Assembly: GCA_963746825.1 (NCBI GenBank)
Contig: CAVVCU010000007.1
Coordinates: 310,001-374,000 of the forward strand
Length of the DNA stretch: 64,000 nucleotides
DNA from: JACVRW01 sp963746825
GTDB taxonomy: Bacteria; Actinomycetota; Thermoleophilia; Solirubrobacterales; Thermoleophilaceae
Reading direction: 5' to 3'
The position numbers and the translations under genes are program-made. The notes under the pieces were generated by a model. It did no database searches. It was not told the DNA's origin and saw only the letters and a program-made list of their open reading frames with translations. This document shows, one piece after another, positions 51,916 through 60,814 of this stretch; the stretch's first letter is position 1, and every line of letters starts with the position of its first letter.

Positions 51916-52433
51916 TGCCCCGAGTAGAAGTCGTTCCCCGCCTCTTCGCGCCGCTCCGCGAGCGCTCGCACGGCCTCGGCCGACGGCGGCGCCAGCGCGT
52001 CGGCCACGGCGTCGCGGGTCGCAGCCCGGTTGGCCTTGCGCACCGCGGTCTCGTCGTGTGCCTCGGGATCCACCCACACCGCGACCAGTATGAGCACGTC
52101 GGCCGCCTCGCCCGCGTCCAGGAGCCCTTCGGCCACCGCGTCGAGCACGCCCTGGGCGATGCCCAGCTGCGCCGCGCCCCAGGTGATCCGCTGCAGCCGC
52201 TCGCCGTCGACGGTCGTCTTGTTCACCACGATGGTCGCCGGACGGACCGGCGTCCCCGCCCCCTGAAGGCAGGCCAGGATCGGCAGATGGCCTGGGCGAG
52301 GGCTGGCCAGCACGGCGGTGGCCGCCGCGGCGGTGGGCGACCCGCGCCGCGCGAGCACCAGGTTGATGTGGCTGCCGTTCGGCACCTCGCCCGACCAGGC
52401 CTCGCCCACCGCGCCGTCGAGCGCGTCGCTCAC
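51912..52433 (-). CDS. Formaldehyde-activating enzyme (Fae) homologue
   Basis: A 173-residue protein whose sequence follows Fae along its length: VGEAWSGEVPNGSHINLVLA (with the conserved His of the HID/HIN motif), RRGSPTAAAATAVLASPRPG, PVRPATIVVNKTTVDG, GAAQLGIAQGVLDAVAEGLL and LILVAVWVDPEAHDE. Fae condenses formaldehyde with tetrahydromethanopterin in methylotrophs and archaea. Actinobacteria normally lack that cofactor, so the C1 acceptor here is an open question. GTG start overlaps the upstream ADH stop, placing it between two class III-like alcohol dehydrogenases. No mtd/mch/ftr genes are visible in the window. Confidence 0.85.
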   Translation of the reverse strand: MSDALDGAVGEAWSGEVPNGSHINLVLARRGSPTAAAATAVLASPRPGHLPILACLQGAGTPVRPATIVVNKTTVDGERLQRITWGAAQLGIAQGVLDAVAEGLLDAGEAADVLILVAVWVDPEAHDETAVRKANRAATRDAVADALAPPSAEAVRALAERREEAGNDFYSGQ

Positions 52434-53552
52434 GCCGCCACCGGATCGAGCTCGAGCACGGTGCGCAGGGCCGTGGCGGAACGCAGGTCGTCGCACGCCT
52501 GCTCCACCCCGTCCAGCGGGAGCCGCCGCGAGATCAGGCGGTCGAGCGGCAGGCGGCCGCGCATGTAGAGGTCGAGCAGCGCCGGGAAGTCACGCTCGGG
52601 GCGCGCCGAGCCGTACAGGGAGCCGAGCACGCGCCGCTCCGAGCGCGGGATCAGCTGGGCGGGCAGGGTGAGCACCGCGTCGCCGCGCGGGATCCCGATC
52701 AGAACCGCGGCGCCGCGCGGCCGCGTGGAGAGAAACGCGGCCAGTCCCGCCTCCGTGCGCCCGGTCGCCTCGATCGCGTAGTCCACGCCGCCACCGCTCG
52801 CCGACGCGATGAGCTCGGCGGTCGCCTCGGCGCCGCCGGCCCACAGCACGGCGTCCGTGGCTCCGAGCGACAGCGCCAGCTCGAGCTTGTGCTCGTCGAG
52901 GTCGACCGCGACGATCGGCGCCGCCCCCACCGCCACTGCGCCCAGGATCGCGCTCATCCCCACCCCTCCGCAGCCGATCACGCACACGCGCTCGCCCGGC
53001 CGCACGCCGGCCGTGCGCCACACCGCTCCCGTGCCGGTGGTCACCGCGCAGCCCACGAGCGCGGCGACGTCGAACGGCACCTCCGGCGCGATCGGCACGC
53101 AGCAGCTCGCGGGCACGACCGTGCGCTCCGCGAACGAGGACAGAAAGCTGTAGTGGAACACCGGCTCGCCGCCGCGCGACAGGCGCGGCGTCCCGTCCAG
53201 CAGGCCTCCGGTGGCCATCGCCGCCCACGCCGAGCGGCAGAGGTGGTGCAGGTCGCGCCGGCATTCCGAGCACTCGCCGCAGGCGGGCAGCCAGGAGAGC
53301 ACCACGTGGTCTCCCGGGCCCGACGTGGTCGACGCCGGGGCCCACGGCCTCCACCACACCCGCGCCCTCGTGGCCCAGCACCGCCGGGCACGGGGTCGCG
53401 GCCGTGCCGTCGATCGCGTTCAGGTCCGAGTGGCAGACGCCGCTGGCGTGCAGGCGTACGAGCACCTCGCCCACGCGCGGCGGCTCGAGGTCCAGCTCGG
53501 TCACCTCGAGCGGCGCGCCGACGCGCTCGAGAACCGCGGCGCGGAGCTTCAG
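52430..53552 (-). CDS. Zinc-dependent alcohol dehydrogenase (class III/NDMA-type), one frameshift
   Basis: About 373 residues after correction, a paralogue of the enzyme at 49670. Features: SGVCHSDLNAIDGTAATPCP and VLGHEGAGVVEAVGPGVDHV, then, after one extra base near 53313-53320 (VGPG to DHVVLSWLPACGEC), the structural-zinc cysteines CGECSECRRDLHHLC and the NAD site VCVIGCGGVGMSAILGA. The start is probably the CTG at 53552, which has CCGAGG seven bases upstream and gives the usual KLRAAVLERVGAPLEV start; an in-frame GTG at 53504 would truncate the N-terminus. Stop overlaps Fae (GTGA). Confidence 0.8.
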
Positions 53553-53612
53553 TGGTTGTCCTCGGAGGGTTGCCCGGGCCCGGGCCGGTTGCTGACCCGC
53601 AGGACCCGCGGC

Positions 53613-55716
53613 TCACCGTCTCCCGAAGATTCCTGCTCTCCCCGTGGGTTCCTGCTCGCCCTGCGCCGACCCCTCGGACTCTCGCTCCTCGCGCTCGGGC
53701 GGCGCCGTCTTCTGCAGCTCGCGCAGGTCCTCCACCGAGTAGTGGCAGCGCCAGAAGTGGCCGGGCTCGACCTCCTTGAGCTCGGGCTCCTCGTCCTTGC
53801 AGATGTCGCCGATGTAGCGCGGGCAGCGCGTGTGGAAGACGCAACCCGAGGGCGGATCGGCGTGGCTCGGGATCTCGCCGTGGAGCTTGATGCGCGGCCG
53901 CTCGCTGCCCTCCTCCTGCGGCACGGTCGACAGCAGCGCCTCGGTGTAGGGGTGGTGGGGCGAGGAGTACACGGTCTCGGCGCCACCCAGCTCCATCAGC
54001 CGCCCGAGGTAGAGCACCGCGATGCGGTCCGAGAGGTAGCGCACGACGCCCAGGTCGTGGGAGATGAACAGGTAGGCGGTGTCCTCCTCCACCTGCAGCT
54101 CGGCGAGCAGGTTGAGGATCGCCGCCTGCACCGACACGTCGAGCGCGGAGGTCGGCTCGTCGCAGACCACCACCTTGGGATCGCCGGCGAAGGCGCGTGC
54201 GATCGCGGCACGCTGCTTGAGGCCGCCCGAGAGCTGGGACGGCTTGGCGCGGATGAGCCGCGTGTCGAAGCGCACCGAGTGGGCGAGGTCGCGCAGCCGC
54301 GTGTCCATCTCCTCTCGCTTGCCTCCGACGAGCATGTGCAGCGCCCGCGCGATGATGCGTTGGATCGTGAAGCGCCGGTTGAGCGCCGCGTCGGGGTTCT
54401 GGAAGACGATCTGCAGCGCGCGCACCTGCTCGCGGTCGCGCTTGCCGATCTCCGCCTCGATCGCGGTTCCCTCGAGCTCGACCACCGAGCCCTCGTCGGG
54501 CGCGGTGAGGCCCAGCAGCAGACGGGCCAGCGTCGTCTTGCCGCTGCCCGACTCGCCCACCAGCCCCAGCGTCTCGCCCGGGGCCAGGTTGAAGGTGATG
54601 TCCTCCACGGCGCGCACGTCGTGGCCGTCCTGATGGAAGGTCTTGCGGACGTTGCGCGTGCTGATGACCGGGATGCCGTTGCCGTGCTCCTTGCGCTCGG
54701 ACACCAGGGCCTTGGGCTCGGTGTTGCGCGGCAGCTCCTGCGCCTTCTCGTGGAAGTGGCAGCGGCTGGCGTGGTCGCCGCCGAGGTCGATCAGCTCCGG
54801 CTCCTTCTCGGTGCAGATGTCCTGCGGCCAGCCCGCAGCGGTCGGCGAACACGCAACCCTGCAGCTCGGCCCCGAGGCCGGGCAGGAAGCCCGGGATCGT
54901 GTCGAGCTGGCCCTGGTCCTTGCGGGCTCCGGCGCGCGGGATGCAGCGCAGCAGGCCCACCGTGTAGGGGTGGCGTGGGTTGTCGAAGACCTCCTGGGCC
55001 GCCCCCTGCTCGACCACACGTCCGGCGTAGAGCACGCCCACGCGGTCGCACATGCGCAGGATCACGTCGAGGTTGTGGCTGATGAACAGCACGCTCGACC
55101 CGAACTCCTCGCGCATGGCGGCGACGAGGTCGAGCACCTCGCCCTCGACCGTCGCGTCGAGGCCGGTGGTGGGCTCGTCGAGTATCAGCAGGGTGGGATC
55201 CTTGGCCAGCGCCATGGCTATCACCACGCGCTGGTTCATCCCGCCCGAGAGCTGGTGCGGGTAGCGGCGCATGACCCCCGCCGGGTCGGAGATCTGCACC
55301 TTCTCGAGCATCTCCCGCGCCCGATCGGCGGCCTCGTCGTCTCCCACCCCCTGCAGCGTGTACGCCTCGGCCACCTGGTCGCCGATGTGGATCGTGGGGT
55401 TCAGCGCCGAGGTCGGGTTCTGGTAGACCATCGAAACCCTGCGCGCGCGCATCTCACGCACGTCGGCTTCGCCCATGGCCAGCAGGTCCTCGCCCGCCAC
55501 TCGGATGCCGCCCTTGCTCACCCGCCCGTTGCGCGGCAGGTAGCGCAGGGCGGCGAAGGCGGCGGTGGACTTGCCGCAGCCGGACTCTCCGACCAGCCCG
55601 TAGGACTCGCCCTCGGCTATGTGGAGGCTGACCCCGCGCAGGACCTGCTTCCAGTTGCCGCGGACGCGGTACTCGACCTCGACGTCCTCGAGCTCGAGTG
55701 CGTGGTCGGTGGCCAC
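53613..55716 (-). CDS. Fused double ABC ATPase of a Dpp/Opp-type importer, one frameshift
   Basis: About 700 residues carrying two complete ABC domains, corresponding to DppD plus DppF. First half: GESGCGKST, YQNPTSALNP, HQLSGGMNQR, LLILDEPTTGLD. Second half: GESGSGKTT, FQNPDAALN, SQLSGGLKQR, VVVCDEPTSALD. Each half ends in the oligopeptide/dipeptide C-terminal Cys-rich segment (GCVFADRCG..., GCVFHTRCPRYIGDICKDEE). One extra G near 54834 (DRCG to WPQDICTEKEP) breaks the frame just after the first half. No stop or start is appropriate there, so the fusion looks genuine and the break an indel. Energises the permeases at 55729 and 56628. Confidence 0.85.
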
Positions 55717-55728
55717 GGACGGCGGAGC

Positions 55729-56631
55729 TCATCGCTCGAACGCCTGTGCGATGCCGTCGGCGAGCAGGTTGACGCCGATCACGAGGATGGCGATCGCCAG
55801 CGCGGGGAAGAGCACGGGCCACCAGTAGCCGCCGCTGATCAGCCCGTAGTGCTCGAACACCTGCAGGCCCCAGTCCGGGGCCGGCGGCTGGATGCCGAAG
55901 CCGAGGAAGCTCAGCGTGGCCACGGTGAAGATCGCGTAGCCGAGGCGCACGGTGAACTCGACCATCACCGGTCCCATCACGTTGGGCAGGATCTCCGCGA
56001 ACAGGATGTAGGGCGTCCTCTCGTTGCGCAGCTGGGCCGCCGACACGTACTCCATCTCGCGCTCCTGCAGCACGGCGGCGCGGACGGTGCGCGCGATGAT
56101 CGGGGCGAACACCAGGCCGATCACGATGATCACCGTCAACTTCGAGGCGCCGAGGGCGACGATCGCCAGAATCCCGATGATCACCGTCGGGAGAGCGAGG
56201 AACGCGTCGATGAAGCGGCTCAGGATGTCGTCGACCGGCCCGCGGAAGTAGCCGGTCACGAGGCCCAGCGCGGTGCCGACGACCGTGGCGAGCAGGGTCG
56301 CGGCCGGCGCCACGATGAGGATGTCGCGTGCGCCGACGATCACCCGCGAGAGCACGTCGCGTCCGACCCGGTCGGTGCCGAACAGGTGCTCGCCGCTGGG
56401 CGCCGCGAGGTCGTCGAGCGGGTCGGTGGCGAAGGGGTCGTCCGGCGCCAGCGCCTCGCCGAAGATCGCGAAGATCACGAAGATCCCGACGATGATCGCG
56501 CCGGCGATGAACGTCGGGGAGTGCGTGAGCAGCCGCAGCCGTTCCCTCTGGGCGGTGCGCTCGGCCGACGCGGGGGGAGCGGCGGCGGGGCTTGCCCCGG
56601 CGACGTCTGTTCCAGAGGCTGAGGTGCTCAT
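55729..56631 (-). CDS. ABC transporter permease, DppC type
   Basis: A 300-residue permease. An Ala/Pro-rich cytoplasmic head is followed by six helices. The OppC/DppC N-terminal segment (THSPTFIAGAIIVGIF, then HLFGTDRVGRDVLSRVIVGA) and the EAA-like loop EYVSAAQLRNERTPYIL are present. It pairs with the DppB-type permease, overlapping it by 4 nt (ATGA), and lies 12 nt upstream of the ATPase gene. Confidence 0.9.
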   Translation of the reverse strand: MSTSASGTDVAGASPAAAPPASAERTAQRERLRLLTHSPTFIAGAIIVGIFVIFAIFGEALAPDDPFATDPLDDLAAPSGEHLFGTDRVGRDVLSRVIVGARDILIVAPAATLLATVVGTALGLVTGYFRGPVDDILSRFIDAFLALPTVIIGILAIVALGASKLTVIIVIGLVFAPIIARTVRAAVLQEREMEYVSAAQLRNERTPYILFAEILPNVMGPVMVEFTVRLGYAIFTVATLSFLGFGIQPPAPDWGLQVFEHYGLISGGYWWPVLFPALAIAILVIGVNLLADGIAQAFER

Positions 56632-57583
56632 TGCTCGCTCCCGAGGCGCACGCGTGGGTTGAGGACCGAGTAGGCGATGTCGGCGATCAGAGTGGCCACG
56701 AGGTAGACGATGCCGACGATCAAGATGCCGCTCTGCAGCATCGGGAAGTCCTTCTGCTGCGCCGCCTCGATCAACGCCTGCCCGAGGCCGTTGTAGTTGA
56801 AGATCAGCTCGATCACGACCAGGCCGCCGATCAGGTAGCCCAGCTGCGTCGCCACCACGGCGATCGTCGGCAGCAGCGAGTTGCGCAGCACGTGGCGGCG
56901 CACCACCGTCCGCTGCGGCAGGCCCTTGATCACCGCCGTGCGCGTGTAGTCGGCGTCGAGCGACTCGATCGTCCCGGCCCGCGCCATGCGCGCGATGTAG
57001 CCGAACAGCACGAACACGAGACAGAGGGCGGGCAGGATCAGGTACCAGAGCTGGTCGAGGAAGTTGGACCCCGGAGGCGCGGTGGCGGTGGAGGGGAAGA
57101 TGCCGAGCGTGAGGGCGAAGATGATGATCAGCAGGACGGCCCACACGAAGTCCGGCACGGCGGTGGCCGAGAGGCCGCCGATCGAAACGAAGCGGTCGCG
57201 GAGGCTGCCCTCCTTGAGCGCGGCCCACACGCCGCCGGCGATGGCCAGCGGGACCACGATGATGAACGCCAGCACCGCGAGCTTGGCCGAGTTGACCAGC
57301 GCCGGGCCGATCACGTCCTCCACCGGCTGGCGGAAGGCGATCGAATCGCCCATGTCGCCGGTGAACACTCCGCTGATCCAATCCCAGTACTGCGCGAAGA
57401 TCGACTGATCGGTGCCCAGCCTCTGGCGTTGAGCGCGTCCACCGACTTCTGATCGGCGAACGGCCCGAGGATGTTGCGGGCCACGTCGCCCGGCAGCACC
57501 TGGGAGCACGCGAACACGATGAAGCTGAGCAGCAACAGCGTTAGGAGGCTCAGGAGGACGCGCCTGAGGATGAAGCGTGCCAT
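56628..57583 (-). CDS. ABC transporter permease, DppB type, one frameshift
   Basis: About 318 residues. MARFILRRVLLSLLTLLLLS and IVFACSQVLPGDVARNILGP are the classic DppB start. The frame breaks near 57424, where an AGAGG reads as a duplicated AG or a missing base (VDALNAR to LGTDQSIFAQYWDW). The rest (GDMGDSIAFRQPVEDVIGPA, DADYTRTAVIKGLPQRTVVR as EAA loop) is intact. Forms the membrane channel with the DppC-type protein. The ATG immediately follows the stop of the binding-protein gene. Confidence 0.85.
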
Positions 57584-59266
57584 CTAGGTCAACCCCGCGC
57601 GGCTGACGTCGGTGTGCCCCATGGCGTTGGTCTCGACGCCGGCCACGTAGTCCTTCGCGCCCGATAGGAAGTAGTAGAAGTAGGTGAACATGATCGGCAC
57701 CTCGTCGAGCAGCAGCTCCTGGATCTGCCTGGCCGAGCGGCGCTGCTCGTCGAGGTCGACGGACGCGACGTAGTCCTTGACCAGCTTGTCGTAGCGGTCG
57801 TTCTTGAAGTGGGCGCTGTTCCAGGTGCCCTTGCTGTTCAGCGGCGCGCCGAGCAGCACGTTCGGCACGCCGCGGTGGCCGTACTCGGTGATCCCCATGG
57901 TCGAGTCGAGCCAGCGCGAGTTGCCGAATGTCGCCTCGCCGTAGTACGACGTGGAGTCGGTGATGCTGAGGTTGACCTGGATGCCGGCCTCCTTGACGTT
58001 CTGCTGGATGAGCTGGGCGAGGTCCGGCATCTCGAAGCCCTGCCAGGTGGACAGCTCCACGCTGAACCCGTCCTCCTTGCCGGCGGCGGCCAGCAGCTCC
58101 TTCGCCTTCGCCACATCGCGCTTTCGCTGTTCGATCTTCGCCGTCGTCCGGTAGACCGGGGCGAACGGGCTGTCGTTCCCGTAGTCGGACTTCGTGTCGA
58201 GCAGCCCGTCGACCAGCGCGCGCCGGTCGATCAGCAGGGCCATGGCCTGGCGGACGCGCTTGTCCTGGAAAGGCTCCTTGTCCGTCCGCATGTGGATCTG
58301 CCGGTGCGCCGAGGAGGGCAGCTCGGTGGTGATCACGGTGGGATCGGTGAGCAGCGCCTTGCCGCCCGACACCGAGAACTGCACCACAACGTCCACCTCG
58401 TTGCCCTGGAAGCCCAGCACCAGGCCCTGCTCGTTGGCGTAGAAGACGATCTCGGTCTTCTCGGCCAGGGCCGTGCGGCCCGGCGCCCAGTAGTCGCGGT
58501 TGGGCACCAGCGTGACTCCGACCCCCTGCTCGAAACGCTCGAGCTTCCAGGGGCCGGTGCCGATGAACGTCTTCTCCCAGTCGCCGTCGTAGTCCTTGGG
58601 CAGGATGATCGCGTTGTAGTTGTCGGAGCTCGTGAGGTAGGGGAAGTTGCCGTTCGGCGCGTCGAGCTGGAACTCCACCGTGGAAGCGTCCACCGCCTTC
58701 GCGCCGCCCTTCGACAGCACCCCGGTGAACACCGACAGAGCGTTGGAGCCGACCTCGGGGTCGGCCAGGCGGTCGAAGGTGCTGGCCACGTCCTCGGCGT
58801 CCATGGTCTTGCCGTCGTGGAACTTGACGCCCTCGCGAAGCTTGAAGGTCCAGACGCTGCCATCGCCGTTGGGCTTCCAGCTCTCGGCGAGCCGCGGCTC
58901 GGGGTTGAGCTTGGGGTCGGACCAGATCAGGTACTCGCCGGTCTGGCCCAGCACCACCAGCCCGCCCTGGTTGTTCACGCTCACCGGGTCGAGCGCGCCG
59001 GAGGGCTGCTGCTGGCCCATGCGAATGGTGCCGCCCGGCTTGGCCTTGGCGGTCTGCGGCTTGTCCCGGGCTTCGAGATCCTCCGTGCTCACCCCGCAGG
59101 CGGACGCGATGAAGCCGAGCGTGGGGATGGACATGCCGACGATGGCGCCGCGCCGCATGAACTCACGCCGCCCGATCTTGCGGGCGCGCAGCTCATCGAT
59201 CAGGTGATTCTCCAGCTCGGTGCTGCGGGACCGGATCTCGTCGACCCGGGCTTGGCGTGGGTCCAT
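57584..59266 (-). CDS. Family 5 substrate-binding lipoprotein (peptide/amine type)
   Basis: A 560-residue extracellular solute-binding protein of the DppA/OppA class. Around residue 33 a twin-arginine-like segment (GRREFMRRGAIVGMS) is followed by a lipobox-like IASACG, so the mature protein is probably a Tat-exported lipoprotein. Core motifs include WTFKLREGVKFHDGKTMDAE and the hinge region IGTGPWKLERFEQGVG. It sets the specificity of the importer encoded downstream; cognate ligands range from peptides to nickel and amines, so the ligand remains unknown. Length is normal. Confidence 0.9.
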   Translation of the reverse strand: MDPRQARVDEIRSRSTELENHLIDELRARKIGRREFMRRGAIVGMSIPTLGFIASACGVSTEDLEARDKPQTAKAKPGGTIRMGQQQPSGALDPVSVNNQGGLVVLGQTGEYLIWSDPKLNPEPRLAESWKPNGDGSVWTFKLREGVKFHDGKTMDAEDVASTFDRLADPEVGSNALSVFTGVLSKGGAKAVDASTVEFQLDAPNGNFPYLTSSDNYNAIILPKDYDGDWEKTFIGTGPWKLERFEQGVGVTLVPNRDYWAPGRTALAEKTEIVFYANEQGLVLGFQGNEVDVVVQFSVSGGKALLTDPTVITTELPSSAHRQIHMRTDKEPFQDKRVRQAMALLIDRRALVDGLLDTKSDYGNDSPFAPVYRTTAKIEQRKRDVAKAKELLAAAGKEDGFSVELSTWQGFEMPDLAQLIQQNVKEAGIQVNLSITDSTSYYGEATFGNSRWLDSTMGITEYGHRGVPNVLLGAPLNSKGTWNSAHFKNDRYDKLVKDYVASVDLDEQRRSARQIQELLLDEVPIMFTYFYYFLSGAKDYVAGVETNAMGHTDVSRAGLT

Positions 59267-59272
59267 TTGTCA

Positions 59273-59287
59273 GCCCCCTCAGGGGGC
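59273..59287. promoter_or_regulatory. Stem-loop between the HAL-family II and binding-protein genes
   Basis: GCCCCC-TCA-GGGGGC forms a 6-bp perfect stem in the 45-nt gap between the two minus-strand genes, followed by a second, weaker C/G-rich pair. It may stabilise the downstream mRNA or partly terminate transcription, which is common around highly expressed binding-protein genes. Confidence 0.4.
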
Positions 59288-59311
59288 ACCCTACCCCATT
59301 CCGGGGAGGGT

Positions 59312-60810
59312 CTATCGCACTGCGACGGCGGTCAGCTCGCCGGAGCGGATCAGCCCGCGGGCCAGCTCCACGTCGGGTGCCAGCGAGCGGTCGCAGTCGA
59401 CGGCCTCGAGGCCGCTCGCGGCGGTGTCGATCACGGCCGCCAGCGCCGGCGACAGCGCCCGGGTGCTGAGCTCGCGAGCTTGGCGCAACGCCACCAGCTC
59501 GTAGGCGAGGGCCAGCTCGAGGTTGTCCAGCAGGCGGCCCAGCTTGTCCGCCGCGAGGGCGGTGAAGGCCTGGAAGTCCTCCTGGCCGGCGGAGGTGTCG
59601 CCCGCGTGAACCGACGCCGGCGCCGCCAGCATCCGGTTCTCCGCGCTCAGCCCCACCACCGCCTTGTGGAGGGCCACGAGGCCGCAGTGGCCGCGCTCGG
59701 GCCCGGGCGACAGCTGCTCGGGCAGCCCCGAGAAGCGGTTGTCGAGCAGTCGGTGCAGGCGCTTCTCGGACAGCGCCGCCACCTGGGTGAAGGCGATGGC
59801 CAGGGTGTCGAGGATCAGCGCGAGCGCCTGGGAGTGGAAGTTGCCACTGGAATAGAAGCCCTCGGGCTCCCCGTCCTCGGCCCCGAGATAGAGCGGGCTG
59901 TCGGTCACGGCGCGCAGCTCGCGCTCGACCTGCGTTCGCCAGGTGGCTCGAGCTGGTCGTGCGCCGCGCCGTGCACCTGAGGGAGCACGCGCAGGGAAAC
60001 CGGCGCCTGGGGGCCCTCCTCAGCAGGCTCGCCCGCCAGCTGGGCGAGTCGAGCGTGCACGAGCTCCTGCCCCGGGTCGCCCTTGAGGCGCCCGATCCGC
60101 CGCGAGTACGGGCGCGCGGGAACGCCCATCAGCGCCGCGGCCAGCGCGCCGAGCAGGGTGGCCTGCTCGAGCAGCGCGCCCGCGCGGATGGCCAGGCCGG
60201 CGGCGAGCGCGGGCGCGAGCGGCGCGCCGTTGATCAGCGCGAGGCCCTCCTTGAGCTGGAGCTCGTAGGGCGCGGCGCCGCGGCGGGCGAGGGCGGCGGC
60301 GGCGGGCACCGGCTCGCCTTCCTCGAGCACCTCGCCCTCGCCGACGAGGGTCTGGAAGAGATGGCAGAGGGGGATCGTCTCGCCCGCGCTCCCCGGCCTG
60401 CTGGCCGGCACCACCGGGTACCAGCCGTCGTTGAGCCGCGCGGCGATGAACGCGCACAGAGCCGAGCTCACACCCGCGTGGCCGCTGAGGAAGCCCGTAA
60501 GCCGCAACAGCATCGCGCCCCGCACCGCCTCCTCGGGCAGCGGCTCGCCCACCGCCACCGCGCGCCCGACGAGGATCGAATGCTGAAGCGCGAGCCTGTC
60601 CTCGACCGCGATGGCGCGGGCCGTGAGGTAGCCGAGGCCGCTGGTGACGCCGTAGGCGGTGCCGCCGCCGGCGATGTGGCCCTCCATGGCGCGCCGGCGC
60701 TCGTCGACTTCGCGCAGCGCGTCCGCGGAGAGCTCCACGGGCTCGTGCTCGGACACGACGCGGCGGTAGTCGTCGAGGTCGAGCTGGTCGTGCCGCTCGA
60801 GAACGATCAC
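59312..60810 (-). CDS. HAL/PAL-family protein II, altered MIO motif, one frameshift
   Basis: About 499 residues after correction, a second HAL-superfamily member. TAYGVTSGLGYLTARAI places Tyr53 as in HAL; SLRVLPQVHGAAHDQLE and YSSGNFHSQALALILDTLAI are family motifs. The cofactor segment reads SRPGSAGETIPLCHLF: the Ala-Ser-Gly triad becomes Ser141-Ala142-Gly143 and the next Asp-Leu becomes Glu-Thr, so a normal MIO group cannot be assumed. One missing G near 59941 (DQLE to ATWRTQVERELRAVTDSPL) shifts the frame. GTG start 4 nt after the OCD-like gene. First enzymes of the long operon. Confidence 0.75.
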
Positions 60811-60814
60811 CGCG

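Noticed and set aside
57809..59980. 723-codon plus-strand open frame opposite the binding-protein and HAL II genes
   Set aside because: Fully antisense to well-supported genes, with Leu/Arg/Ala/Val-rich translation typical of shadows.
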